From: Planctomycetaceae bacterium
Lineage (GTDB): Bacteria > Planctomycetota > Planctomycetia > Pirellulales > Thermoguttaceae
NCBI GenBank assembly: GCA_031282385.1
Contig: JAITDV010000010.1
Span: forward strand, 1 to 39,511
Length of the DNA: 39,511 nt
Reading direction: 5' to 3'
Position numbers and translations under genes: made by a program
In this document: positions 1 through 9,413 of the stretch, piece by piece
Layout: the number at the start of each line of letters is the position of its first letter
Numbering within the stretch: position 1 is the first letter of the stretch
The notes under the pieces: model-generated
Told to the model about the DNA's origin: nothing
The model's input: only the letters and a program-made list of their open reading frames with translations
Database searches by the model: none

Positions 1-290
1 TATTTTTTATCTCCCGTCGCCTGATAACAAGCCATGACGCCCGTGTAGTAAGTTCCTCTGATCCAATTATCATCAAATTTTTGGTGCGGATGAGCCAATT
101 GATATTGATTGACTTTATCCATGATATTCTTGATGTATTGTTTGTCAAAAATGTTGAGAAGATTATCGTGGACGTTTTGTTTTTTTTCTGTCAACTGTCC
201 TTCATTCAATGTTTCCGCCTGCAAATTACAAAAACCTGCCGTCCAAACTGCACAGACAAAAAACATTATTTGTACAAAAAAAGTTTTCAT
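1..290 (-). CDS. N-terminal part of a secreted glycoside hydrolase of the GH88/GH105 (unsaturated uronyl/rhamnogalacturonyl hydrolase) type; truncated by the window edge
   Basis: Not in the ORF track. Reverse-strand reading from ATG at 290: MKTFFVQIMFFVCAVWTAGFCNLQAETLNEGQLTEKKQNVHDNLLNIFDKQYIKNIMDKVNQYQLAHPHQKFDDNWIRGTYYTGVMACYQATGDKK..., open to base 1. Signal-peptide-like start, GGAGA Shine-Dalgarno upstream, and a NWIRGTYYTGVMACYQATGDKK segment typical of GH88/GH105. Confidence 0.75.
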   Translation of the reverse strand, partial: MKTFFVQIMFFVCAVWTAGFCNLQAETLNEGQLTEKKQNVHDNLLNIFDKQYIKNIMDKVNQYQLAHPHQKFDDNWIRGTYYTGVMACYQATGDKK

Positions 291-390
291 TAAATTCTCC
301 TTTTTGGAAAAGAATATTTGTCAATAGTGAGCTTCTACCAATTCTATTTTCCAGACAGAATTGATAAAAATTACGTAATTGAAAAGTTAG

Positions 391-516
391 TATTTATTCA
401 GTGGAATGTTTTTTTATCGTGAAATGCTTAAATTGATTTTGAGCTAAAATCGCGGCAATAGGCTGAAAGTCTTGGTTCAAAAAAACAACACAAAAAACAT
501 TCCACTAAAATATTAC
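391..516. repeat. Family B inverted-repeat element, copy B1
   Basis: TATTTATTCAGTGGAATGTTTTTTT at the left and AAAAAACATTCCACTAAAATATTA at the right form inverted termini; long internal similarity to 33061-33240. Confidence 0.75.
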
Positions 517-557
517 GAAAAAATGAATATTCATAACTGTTACTGAATAGTTAGCTT

Positions 558-773
558 TTATTTTAATACGAAATCGGCTTTGAAAGCGTTTGCGGTTTCG
601 GCGTGTAGTGATTCATTGATTCCGTTTTCAACGCATGTGAGTTTCATTGCGTCGGGGTTGTGTTTGAGTTGAACGGTTTCATGTTCAAGTGAAATTCGCG
701 GCGGTATTTCAAGTTGCAAAGGCGAGAGCAATACGTCGAGAGTATGACCTACGTCAATAAGTTGATCAATACC
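558..773 (-). pseudogene. Possible C-terminal gene remnant, family unrecognised
   Basis: Reverse-strand open frame ending in TAA at 558-560: GIDQLIDVGHTLDVLLSPLQLEIPPRISLEHETVQLKHNPDAMKLTCVENGINESLHAETANAFKADFVLK. Protein-like composition but no good start, and an in-frame stop immediately upstream (774-776). Confidence 0.4.
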
Positions 774-820
774 TTATCTAATTCAACGCTTCCGGCGCAA
801 GAAAAATCTATTCATCATAT

Positions 821-924
821 ACTGATCGTACAATAATAAATTGCGTACCTCAAGATTGTGGAGACTTTGATTTCCGATAGATAAGCAGGCGACGTTAAAG
901 GAAATTTAAAGTTTGGACAATTTA
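821..924 (+). repeat. Family A element, copy A1 (diverged)
   Basis: actgatcgtacaataataaattgcgtacctcaagattgt...tttccgatagataagcaggcgacgttaaaggaaatttaaagtttggacaattta matches the family A layout. Confidence 0.75.
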
Positions 925-1123
925 ATAATTAATTTTTTTCTTTATTTAATTGTCTGATATGTCTTGTAATTGTAAAGTTGCTCAAGTATATTCACTAACC
1001 GTTTTTTGAGAATTTTCCGAATCCTATATCGAACACGCTTTAGTTTTCGGCAACTTAAAAGCGTTATACTGATCGTTCTTTAAATTTCGCAGATGTTCCC
1101 CAAAGGGAGAACAATTTAAAATC

Positions 1124-2665
1124 ATGCCAAGATTAAATTATTATATTATTATAATTTCGTTATTGCTTTATTTTTTTTGTTCGTCGATTACGATTCGAGA
1201 TCGGATATTGATAAACACGTTTCATCTTATTGAGCAACATTCGCTTTCGCCTCCGGCTTCACGACAACTTTTTGAAGGCGCAATGAGCGGTATGTTTAAG
1301 ACGCTTGACAAATATTCGTACTACACTCCTGCGTCCGGTAAAAAAGATTACAACGATCACCTTGATAATAACTATGAAGGAGTCGGTTTGGTAACTACGC
1401 CTGCAAAGGATAAAAAATCAATCGAAACAATTTATCCGCTTATTGATTCTCCGGCGTTTCGTGCGGGTCTACGTTCAGGTGATCGGATATTGGCGATTAA
1501 TGGAGTTGATTTGACGGAAGGTCAAATTGAGAATTTCTCGTCAATGATCAGAAACTTAAATAACACCGATATTGTTCTTACGGTTTTACCATTTGGTAAA
1601 ACCGATACGAGCCAAATTACAATTAGAACGGCTCCGTTAAACATGGATAGTGTTGAAGGTGACAGTATTGATATTGATGGCACACGTAATTTTATACTTG
1701 AGAGTGACAACACAATCGGTTACATACGAATAACCTCTTTCAGCCGCCGTACCGCCGATGAGTTTAGCGACGCATTGCGCCAACTCTATAAAAAACAAGC
1801 ACAAAATCTGATTCTTGACTTGCGCGGTAATCCGGGCGGTTATGTTAAAGTGTCTGTTGAAATTGCAATGATGTTGTTGGATTTAACCGATAGCTCAAAA
1901 ATTATCGTATCAACAAAATCACGCAACGGAACTATAAAAACAAAATATTACGGCACCGAAAAAAGTCAGATTTGTTCTTTACCGATAGTTGTGTTGATCG
2001 ATAATAATACAGCAAGTGCATCAGAAATACTTGCGGCGGCATTGCAAGATTATAAACGTGCCGTTATTGTAGGTACTCGTTCATTTGGCAAAGGTGTTGT
2101 GCAGGAGATCTATGATTTGCCCGCAAATTCAGGAACGTATCAATTGACCGGCGTGAGTTATTGGCGGCCGAGTAATAAGAATATTAATCGTACGGAAAAT
2201 GCCAACTACTCCGACGAATGGGGCGTGATTCCTGATGTTGGATGTAAAATGGAATTGCAAAAATGGCGAAGCCGTGCAATAGATTCTATTCGCAGCAGAC
2301 GTGCAAATGTAGTTGGAGAGAACCGCGAACTTTATTTAGAATCATATATCGCAACAATTGAACAGGAAGTTGAAGAATCAAGAAACGAGCTTAAAAAATT
2401 AAATAAAGACAATAATCCAGATAAAAATACTACTTCGCCGTCCGATAATAAAACCATTGAAAAATCCGGCGACAATAATACAACTGAAATCAATAAAACT
2501 TCTAATAATGAAAACGAAAACAATATTGAAATTGACTTTGATGAAGATGATAACAAAGATATTGATATACCATTCAAGCTGCAAGGTAATCCGCCATATT
2601 TTGACCCGCAACTCGATAAGGCTATAGATATTCTCAAACAAGGAATCCAATTCAACAAGCCGTAA
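1124..2665 (+). CDS. S41 family (C-terminal processing) peptidase with PDZ domain and an Asn/Asp-rich C-terminal tail
   Basis: Hydrophobic N-terminus; PDZ-like YEGVGLV...IYPLIDSPAFRAGLRSGDRILAINGVDL; catalytic region LDLRGNPGG ... DNNTASASEILAAALQDYKRAVIVGTRSFGKGVVQ (Ser/Lys) typical of CtpA/S41. Confidence 0.93.
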   Translation: MPRLNYYIIIISLLLYFFCSSITIRDRILINTFHLIEQHSLSPPASRQLFEGAMSGMFKTLDKYSYYTPASGKKDYNDHLDNNYEGVGLVTTPAKDKKSIETIYPLIDSPAFRAGLRSGDRILAINGVDLTEGQIENFSSMIRNLNNTDIVLTVLPFGKTDTSQITIRTAPLNMDSVEGDSIDIDGTRNFILESDNTIGYIRITSFSRRTADEFSDALRQLYKKQAQNLILDLRGNPGGYVKVSVEIAMMLLDLTDSSKIIVSTKSRNGTIKTKYYGTEKSQICSLPIVVLIDNNTASASEILAAALQDYKRAVIVGTRSFGKGVVQEIYDLPANSGTYQLTGVSYWRPSNKNINRTENANYSDEWGVIPDVGCKMELQKWRSRAIDSIRSRRANVVGENRELYLESYIATIEQEVEESRNELKKLNKDNNPDKNTTSPSDNKTIEKSGDNNTTEINKTSNNENENNIEIDFDEDDNKDIDIPFKLQGNPPYFDPQLDKAIDILKQGIQFNKP

Positions 2666-2666
2666 T

Positions 2667-2762
2667 AAACTGTTCACACTTTAAACTGTTCACACTTTAA
2701 ACTGTTCACACTTTAAACTGTTCACACTTTAAACTGTTCATGCTTTAAATTATTCATACTTT
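2667..2762. repeat. Six tandem 16-bp units (aaactgttcacacttt) derived from the family A terminal repeat
   Basis: Read directly: four identical units at 2667-2730, then aaactgttcatgcttt (2731-2746) and aaattattcatacttt (2747-2762). Confidence 0.97.
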
Positions 2763-2800
2763 AATTTCTTTTGGGTCATGTGATTTATTGTACGAACATT
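2667..2800 (-). repeat. Family A element, copy A2: amplified right terminus, hairpin core missing, left terminus retained
   Basis: The tandem units are followed by aatttcttttgggtcatgtgatttattgtacgaacat, matching the reverse-oriented left arm of other copies (ttgagtcatgcaatttatagtacgaacagt). Confidence 0.75.
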
Positions 2801-2816
2801 ATATTATTTTATTTTT

Positions 2817-3734
2817 GTGCATATTTTTCTTGCTAATCCTCGTGGTTTTTGTATTGGCGTTAATATGGCGATCAAAACGCTTGAAGCGGCGATTACGCGA
2901 TTTGGGTTGCCGCTTTATGTTTACCATGAGATTGTTCATAACAGGTGGGTTGTTGACAATTTTAAGTCAAGAGGCGTGAAATTTGTCAGTACAATTGATG
3001 AAGTGCCTGAAGATGCGAGGTTAATGTTTTCAGCGCATGGAGTCGCTCCAGATATTCGTATCAAGGCAAGTCAAAAAAATATTGAAACGATAGATGCAAC
3101 TTGTCCGCTTGTTGCTCGTGTACATCGTGAAGTGTTGCGTTATGCGGCGAACAAGTACACTATCATTTTGATTGGACACAACGGACACGATGAAGTTATC
3201 GGAACAATGAATGAAGCTCCAGAGTCAATAATTCTCGTTGAACACGAATCAGATATTCACAACCTTTGTCTAAATCCGAATGATAAACTTGTCGTACTTA
3301 CGCAAACAACACTTTCTGTAACAGAAACTCAATCGATGATAGAATTATTGAAACAAAAATTTCCTAACATTATCAGCGGATCCAACGCCAACATTTGTTA
3401 CGCAACACAACATCGTCAAGAAGCGATTGCAATGTTGGCGCCGTTAGTTGATATTATTTTAATTGTAGGCAGTGGAAATAGTTCAAATAGTAAACGTCTG
3501 GCAGAACGCGGTGAAGCTTTGGGAGTTCGATCAATTTTAATTGACGGTGCAGACAATATTAACGTCGGTTGGTTTAACGGAAATGAAAAAATTCTGATTT
3601 CTGCAGGGGCAAGTGCGCCGGAATATGTTGTACAAGATTGCGTAAAAATGCTGCAAAAAAATTTTAACGCAACTGTAGAAGAACGACAAACAAGTACAGA
3701 TTCTCTTTCATTTCAACTACCAATTGTTGATTGA
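2817..3734 (+). CDS. ispH: 4-hydroxy-3-methylbut-2-enyl diphosphate reductase
   Basis: GTG start; LANPRGFCIGVNMAIKTLE, YVYHEIVHNRWVV, FSAHGVAP, IDATCPLVARVHREV, NICYATQHRQEA, VGSGNSSNSKRL; matches IspH architecture including the conserved Cys residues. Confidence 0.95.
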   Translation: MHIFLANPRGFCIGVNMAIKTLEAAITRFGLPLYVYHEIVHNRWVVDNFKSRGVKFVSTIDEVPEDARLMFSAHGVAPDIRIKASQKNIETIDATCPLVARVHREVLRYAANKYTIILIGHNGHDEVIGTMNEAPESIILVEHESDIHNLCLNPNDKLVVLTQTTLSVTETQSMIELLKQKFPNIISGSNANICYATQHRQEAIAMLAPLVDIILIVGSGNSSNSKRLAERGEALGVRSILIDGADNINVGWFNGNEKILISAGASAPEYVVQDCVKMLQKNFNATVEERQTSTDSLSFQLPIVD

Positions 3735-3920
3735 TAGTAACTATTCGGTTGTTGGACGAGAATTTGTTTTCAATATTGTACGGCTGTTGATGACAAGGTT
3801 CTTGACGAGTTAAAGAATTGGCTTGCAGGGATGGTTACGATTCAACGTGCAGTAATGGTAAATTATTTCCGAAAAAACAAAAAAATCGCCCAACTCCGAA
3901 CAATAAATATATAAGAAAAG

Positions 3921-4400
3921 ATGGTAGAACCGGAATTGAATAATACAGATAACCTGCGTGTTGCGAAGCCTGAATTGTTGGAGGCGGATAATTTATTGTT
4001 GCCGAGAATGGTGTTGTACAAACAGGATCGGGTTGTGATTATGTTTTTTTTGACGGTGTTGTTTGTGATATTTTGGGTGATTCATAGCGGAACAAGTTGG
4101 AATGTCGATGATGAGATTGTACTTGATTACCAATTTCATGTTGATCTGAACAACGCCACAAAAGCTGAATTTCAAACATTGCCCGGAATCGGTACAAAAT
4201 TATCAAAAAATATCGTCATTTACAGAGATTCTATAAACCGGTTTAACGATGTTGATGATTTACGCAACGTTAATCTTATAGGACAAAAGAAACTCGAAGC
4301 AATAAAACCATTCATCATAATCAACAATACTGATTCTTTTTCCAACAATACCGAAAACTCTTCAAAACGCAATAACACAAATTCATTGTCTAATAAGTAA
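3921..4400 (+). CDS. Membrane-anchored helix-hairpin-helix (ComEA-like) protein
   Basis: One TM (RVVIMFFLTVLFVIFWVIHSG), then HVDLNNATKAEFQTLPGIGTKLSKNIVIYRDSINRFNDVDDLRNVNLIGQKKLEAIKPFI, a ComEA-type HhH domain. Confidence 0.85.
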   Translation: MVEPELNNTDNLRVAKPELLEADNLLLPRMVLYKQDRVVIMFFLTVLFVIFWVIHSGTSWNVDDEIVLDYQFHVDLNNATKAEFQTLPGIGTKLSKNIVIYRDSINRFNDVDDLRNVNLIGQKKLEAIKPFIIINNTDSFSNNTENSSKRNNTNSLSNK

Positions 4401-4524
4401 ACATAGTTCAATATTTTTAATAGAGATTTGATTGTTGAATAATATTTGTGTTTTGTTTTGTTTCGTGCGGGCAAGAAAATTTCGGTGTCTCAAAAAATAA
4501 AAAATGATAAAGGCATCGTCAAAT

Positions 4525-6843
4525 TTATTTCATTTTTTGTTCGGCTAATTTTAGTGAGCTTGATAAATTTGCGTAATATCTTGATTTTTCAATATTACCT
4601 AATTCGTTGTACATATTCATTAGATTGGAGTATGGAATTGCGAAAGCGGATTCTTTGACGAAACCTAATTTTGCTCCGCGTTCAATTTGTTGCAAGCCGC
4701 GTTCCGTCAATCTTACCGCTTCGTCCCTCTGATCCGTCAACCAATATGAAACTCCCATACTTACTAACGATTCTCCAAACCGACCTGATTCTTCTGGATT
4801 GATTTTTGGAAATAGCCGTTCAAAAATCGGTTTTGATTTGTTGAACCATTCGAGTGCTGCGCGGTGATTTTTGTTACCCAATGCGTGAATTGTACCCAAT
4901 CGAAAATATAACCGACCAACAAGATATAAATCCGAATCATTCGTTTTACCTTTGATTCCCGTTTCCATGTACTCCGCTGCTAACTCTCCGTAATGTAGTG
5001 CAAGATTATACTTTCCGCGCAACTGATATATTTGAACCGCGTCATAAACCGCCAGACCTATTTCCCATTGTAATTTTTGTAACAAAATAGAATCATTCGT
5101 TTTCGTTAATAATTTTTCGCCTGTTTGAATAACTTCTTTAACATACGGCTCAATATCATTCTCTTCCTTCATTCCGGTTTGGCACGCCAACTCACAAATC
5201 GCTAATTTGAGCGGATATTCTTGTGAAAACCGCCGTGCCGCCATCATTTCCGGATCAGTTATTATAGATTGTGCGCTTGCCAGCCAATTTTCTATTGCGC
5301 GATCTTTACCTTTCCAACGCCCCCACGCAATATCTTTCGCGACCGCAAGACGCGACTCAAATAAAATATCTTTAGCAGTTTGGCGTATTGTTGGATTTGA
5401 GTGATCGGTTAGTTGATTTGCTATGTCAATTGCGTCGGAATGATGTTTGTACGCATTCTCACAATCAGGAACTTGACCTGTTCTGTAAAAATCACCAAGT
5501 AAACAATGCACACGAGCTTTATCAATAGGAAAGCGCTCACAAATTCTCAACGTCTCCTCAAGATATAACTTAGCATCTTCAACCCGATTCATACGGCTTA
5601 ATACTTGTGCAAGCGTCAGATGATATGCTGGTTTCCGTTCATCAAAACGAATTGCTTTTTGTATATTCAAGTTTGCCGTTTCAGTGTAACCTTGTAGAAG
5701 TTCTATTTTTGCAAGCAGCCAATATGCTTTGGCATCGGTGCGATTAATGCGAATTGCGTCTATCAAATCGCGGTATGATTCTGAAGGTTGGTCGTTCAAT
5801 GTCGCTTCGGCACGCAAAACGAATGGCTCAGAAATTACAGGTTCAATACCGATTTGTCTGACTTGATACATACCTCCGTTTTTTGAACTGGTAAAAAGAA
5901 AAACCACACCTTTTTCGGGAAACAATTCACCTATTATTTTGCCCGTTTCATCCGGTATCAACACAGGACGCGATTTCAAAAGCTCAGCTTCAAATTGTTC
6001 ACGCACAACATTTTCAGGAAATAACTCGTCAAACCGGACAACTATCGATTTGACAATTCTATTCTTGTCATACATCACCTCAATATGATTTAGGTCAGGC
6101 AATGAATAAAGATGAGCAAGTTCACCGCCGCTCGTCGATTCCTGTACAGGTTTGCCCCAAAGTTCAACTACATTTTTAATCGAAGAATGACCAGGCACAA
6201 TACCGTTGAAGGAAGCGGTTTTTATTGGCGGGTGATAAGGATCAACCATTGGTCGTAGATTTGGTTGTGTGGTATTTCGAGATTGATCTGGCCGGTTTTG
6301 ATCGGGGTTAGAGGTGTTGGGAATATTCGTAACATTATTTTGGTCAAGATTGTCAGCAGAATTATTAACAGATTCAAGTTTTCTTCTTGAGTTAATATTA
6401 TTAGCAAATCTGTCTTTTCTGTTCGTTTCTGTAGATGTATCTACTGAAGGCATCGGAGCAGCTGGAACAACTTGATCATCTTCATCGGCAGAACTAACAG
6501 ATGCAAGTCTGATTTTTTTATTGTTACGAAAATTATTTTTTTTCGTATTATTTACTGTATTTTTTACTGTATTTTTTGTTGTGTTGGGCAAAAACTGATT
6601 GGGGGCAGGTGCGTTATCAAATTGATTGGTTGAATAAATCAACAATGGATGTTTGGGCGTAGAATCATCTTGTGTAGTGTTAAAATCAGGTTGAGTGAGT
6701 TGTTGCGGCGAGGTTGTTTTTTGCGCGTAGTTTTCCTGCGCAAATATTACGTTGGTAAAAATTGAACCGTAATCAAATCCGATACAAAAAAAAGTAATTA
6801 TCAAAAACAAACAAACCGTAAGTCTGGAATAAAATGTACTCAT
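4525..6843 (-). CDS. Exported TPR-repeat protein
   Basis: Signal-peptide-like N-terminus, Asn-rich linker, then repeated TPR-like helices (e.g. SYRDLIDAIRINRTDAKAYWLLAKIELLQGYTETANLNIQKAIRFDERKPAYHLTLAQVLSRMNRVEDAKLYLEETLRI). Confidence 0.85.
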   Translation of the reverse strand: MSTFYSRLTVCLFLIITFFCIGFDYGSIFTNVIFAQENYAQKTTSPQQLTQPDFNTTQDDSTPKHPLLIYSTNQFDNAPAPNQFLPNTTKNTVKNTVNNTKKNNFRNNKKIRLASVSSADEDDQVVPAAPMPSVDTSTETNRKDRFANNINSRRKLESVNNSADNLDQNNVTNIPNTSNPDQNRPDQSRNTTQPNLRPMVDPYHPPIKTASFNGIVPGHSSIKNVVELWGKPVQESTSGGELAHLYSLPDLNHIEVMYDKNRIVKSIVVRFDELFPENVVREQFEAELLKSRPVLIPDETGKIIGELFPEKGVVFLFTSSKNGGMYQVRQIGIEPVISEPFVLRAEATLNDQPSESYRDLIDAIRINRTDAKAYWLLAKIELLQGYTETANLNIQKAIRFDERKPAYHLTLAQVLSRMNRVEDAKLYLEETLRICERFPIDKARVHCLLGDFYRTGQVPDCENAYKHHSDAIDIANQLTDHSNPTIRQTAKDILFESRLAVAKDIAWGRWKGKDRAIENWLASAQSIITDPEMMAARRFSQEYPLKLAICELACQTGMKEENDIEPYVKEVIQTGEKLLTKTNDSILLQKLQWEIGLAVYDAVQIYQLRGKYNLALHYGELAAEYMETGIKGKTNDSDLYLVGRLYFRLGTIHALGNKNHRAALEWFNKSKPIFERLFPKINPEESGRFGESLVSMGVSYWLTDQRDEAVRLTERGLQQIERGAKLGFVKESAFAIPYSNLMNMYNELGNIEKSRYYANLSSSLKLAEQKMK

Positions 6844-7038
6844 ATCATTTCAAATGCTAACAGTTAAGATTTAAACTGACAACATATAACCGATTAAACA
6901 AATTAACGGTTATAATAATGTTAAGGCGTAACAAAAATGCAAATTCGTAAAATAAATTCAGACGCCTTGTAATAAAATTAAACGAGATTAAAAACAACCC
7001 AACATGCGGATTTTATAGATTTATCAAATCCGTGTCCA

Positions 7039-7078
7039 GATCAAATTTTTGAGAAAACAAATTTTTGTAAATTTGATC
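7039..7078. other. Inverted repeat / hairpin with 10-bp arms
   Basis: GATCAAATTT (7039-7048) and AAATTTGATC (7069-7078), followed by an A-run. Confidence 0.6.
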
Positions 7079-7187
7079 AAAAAAAATTTTATTAAACCGT
7101 TCATTCCTTTCATTTAATCCATAAGCTATTTTTGGATTGCAGATAGCCCGCAACTAAATAGTTACAAATATTATTTTTCTGAATTAT

Positions 7188-7284
7188 ACTGTTCGTACTA
7201 TAAATTGTACGGCTCAAGAGCGTAAACGCTTGCTTTCCGATAAGTAAGCAGACGGCGGTGAAGGTAATTTAAAGTGTGAACAGT
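7188..7284 (+). repeat. Family A element, copy A3
   Basis: actgttcgtactataaattgtacggctcaagagcgtaaacgcttgctttccgataagtaagcagacggcggtgaaggtaatttaaagtgtgaacagt; both termini intact. Confidence 0.92.
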
Positions 7285-7360
7285 AGACCTTATTCTCTAA
7301 CCCAAAAATACATCAACGCAACAAAAAAACTACAACAAAAAACCGCCTTTAACTCCTCCA

Positions 7361-7403
7361 AGACCGCCCCTAACCCCTCCGATGGAGGGGTTAGGGGCGG
7401 TCT
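7361..7403. repeat. Perfect 20-bp inverted repeat with 3-nt loop (AGACCGCCCCTAACCCCTCC-GAT-GGAGGGGTTAGGGGCGGTCT)
   Basis: Direct reading; a degenerate direct copy of one arm (accgcctttaactcctcc) lies just before it, and a diverged relative occurs at 36311-36382. Confidence 0.9.
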
Positions 7404-7701
7404 CCTACAGGTTAGCGAAAAGGTCTAGTTTAAAAAGAGTCAATTTACAAATTCGATCTTGCCGATATTCCCTAATGTTGTCCTTTGTTTTTTGAGTGAG
7501 TCGTCAATTTGCTTGTTAAAATATGCACAATAAAACGATTATAACGATATTGGTTGTTATGATATACGGTATTTTGCAAAATTTTTGCATGTTTTGCGTT
7601 TAAATATCCGAGACAAAATTTCAGGTCGAAAATTGTCGGCATGTCGTACTGGTCAATTGCGCAAATTTTCGGGCAACAAATATTGAGGAATTAGAATTTA
7701 A

Positions 7702-7796
7702 CACGTTCAAACTTTAAATTTCCTTCACCGCCGTCTGTTTACCTATCGGAAGCAGGCTTTTACGCTCTTGAGTCATGAAATTTATGGTACGAAATA
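7702..7796 (-). repeat. Family A element, copy A4
   Basis: acgttcaaactttaaatttccttcaccgccgtctgtttacctatcggaagcaggcttttacgctcttgagtcatgaaatttatggtacgaaat. Confidence 0.9.
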
Positions 7797-7912
7797 TGTT
7801 ATTGAGTTACACAATTTATAGACGAACAATATATCTGTTTTTGTTACAAATAATCAACACAACAAAAAATACACTCACAAATAAAAATTTAACCATAACA
7901 AATAAAATATTA

Positions 7913-9232
7913 ATGAGAAAAATATTTATTTCACTCTGTACTATTTTAATATTCGCCGTTTCAACAATTATAAGTCCATCTTTGTCAAAATCCGACGAAT
8001 GTTTAGTTCCTTGTGATCCGGTGAATTTAAATTTGGATTTATCGGATTGTGAACCTTGTGAGCCTATTGGTTGCTCGCCGTTGGAAACTGAAATTTGTGA
8101 GGCGAACAAATTTTTCAAAAGTTACAAAAAAGATCACAGATGTGTATTGAACAATTTTGAGATTACCGGTTGGATTCAAGGCGGCTTTTTCGCTAACTCA
8201 CACGGAACAACAACCAAACGTAACAAAGTATCCAACTATGCCAACAGAACTGTTACCCAATTTGAGCCAACGTCAGGCAATGGTTACTTTTTTGGCAACA
8301 CACATTCAACAGATTTTCAAATAAATCAAATTTGGGTCGAATTTACAAAAGAAGCGGACGGTAAACATGGTCTTGATTGGGGCTTTGGTACGGGAGTATT
8401 TTTTGGTACGGATGCATGGTTTACGCAATCATTTTCTGATGCGAAATTTGATTATGGTTGGCAAAGCGGCGATTATTTTACATCAATTCCGACGTTGTTT
8501 TTTCAACTTGCGTACGGTGATCTTTCGTTGAAGGTCGGCAAATTTGAGACGTATATTGGTTATGAGTCTTTGCGTGCGCCGGATGCGATTTTTTATAGTC
8601 ATCCATATTCGTTTATGCTTGAACCGTCGTCGCATTCAGGAGTGCTTGCCGAATATACGCCAACAGATAAATTGCAAATCGTACTCGCATACACTGCCGG
8701 CGCGGATGCAAGTTTGGAAAATGATTACGACGATCACGGATTTTTAGGATCAATTTCGTATCAACTCACGAACAAATTGAATTTGACTTATTCATTGATG
8801 CACCAAAGATACGGCGGCGGAATTTACAAAAACAATGACGTTCGTGATTTTGCAAACTGCAATCAATTTTTCCATACATTTCTTGCAAGCTATGATATTT
8901 CGGAGCGATTGACGTATGTTTTGCAATGGACATTTTGCGATGTTAAGAATCGTTTGAATTTATCGCATGAACGGTCAAAAGGAATCGGTAGTTATTTGAA
9001 ATACAAGTTGGACAAATTTTGGAGTGTTGGTTTTCGTGCGGAATGGTTTGCGACTGATGGAGTTGACTATTCGGACTACACGCTAGGTTTGACATGGCAA
9101 CCAAACAAAAGTTTTATTGTACGACCTGAAATCAGATTTGATCACGCATCAGATAAAATAAATAAACCTTTCAATTACGGAAAAAGCCGTGATCAATTTT
9201 CAGGCGGTGTAACCGGAGTTTATATGTTTTAA
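7913..9232 (+). CDS. Beta-barrel porin of the OmpL-like/BBP2 type, paralogue 1
   Basis: Start moved from 7775 (inside A4) to ATG 7913, giving signal peptide MRKIFISLCTILIFAVSTIISPSLS. Cys-rich segment, then ITGWIQGGFFANSHGTTTKRN and alternating aromatic beta-strands to a C-terminal ...GGVTGVYMF, shared with the next gene. Confidence 0.85.
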   Translation: MRKIFISLCTILIFAVSTIISPSLSKSDECLVPCDPVNLNLDLSDCEPCEPIGCSPLETEICEANKFFKSYKKDHRCVLNNFEITGWIQGGFFANSHGTTTKRNKVSNYANRTVTQFEPTSGNGYFFGNTHSTDFQINQIWVEFTKEADGKHGLDWGFGTGVFFGTDAWFTQSFSDAKFDYGWQSGDYFTSIPTLFFQLAYGDLSLKVGKFETYIGYESLRAPDAIFYSHPYSFMLEPSSHSGVLAEYTPTDKLQIVLAYTAGADASLENDYDDHGFLGSISYQLTNKLNLTYSLMHQRYGGGIYKNNDVRDFANCNQFFHTFLASYDISERLTYVLQWTFCDVKNRLNLSHERSKGIGSYLKYKLDKFWSVGFRAEWFATDGVDYSDYTLGLTWQPNKSFIVRPEIRFDHASDKINKPFNYGKSRDQFSGGVTGVYMF

Positions 9233-9265
9233 CCGAGACATTACTTACTAGATACAAAATTATTG

Positions 9266-9312
9266 TAACGGCAACGGATTGCCTATTGGGGTGATCTGTT
9301 GCCGTTTTTTTT
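9266..9312 (+). terminator. Rho-independent terminator after porin 1
   Basis: AACGGCAAC ... GTTGCCGTT stem followed by a T-run (gttgccgttttttttg). Confidence 0.75.
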
Positions 9313-9413
9313 GCGCGCGTTGTTTTTTTATGGGGAAAGTTGTTTATAAAAAATGTCTGATTGTTTTGAAATTTGGCGAGGAGAAGTTTATTTCTTTTCT
9401 TCCTAAAAGGAGT

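Noticed and set aside
81-327. Two short forward ORFs (70 and 72 aa)
   Set aside because: They overlap the reverse-strand GH88/GH105-like N-terminus, which has a signal peptide, Shine-Dalgarno and family motifs.
2667-2762. Short regularly spaced repeats resembling a CRISPR array
   Set aside because: The repeats are directly adjacent 16-mers with no spacers and match the terminus of a dispersed element; no cas genes are present.
7775-7912. N-terminal 46 codons of the ORF starting at 7775
   Set aside because: The start lies inside family A copy A4, and a much better signal peptide begins at ATG 7913.
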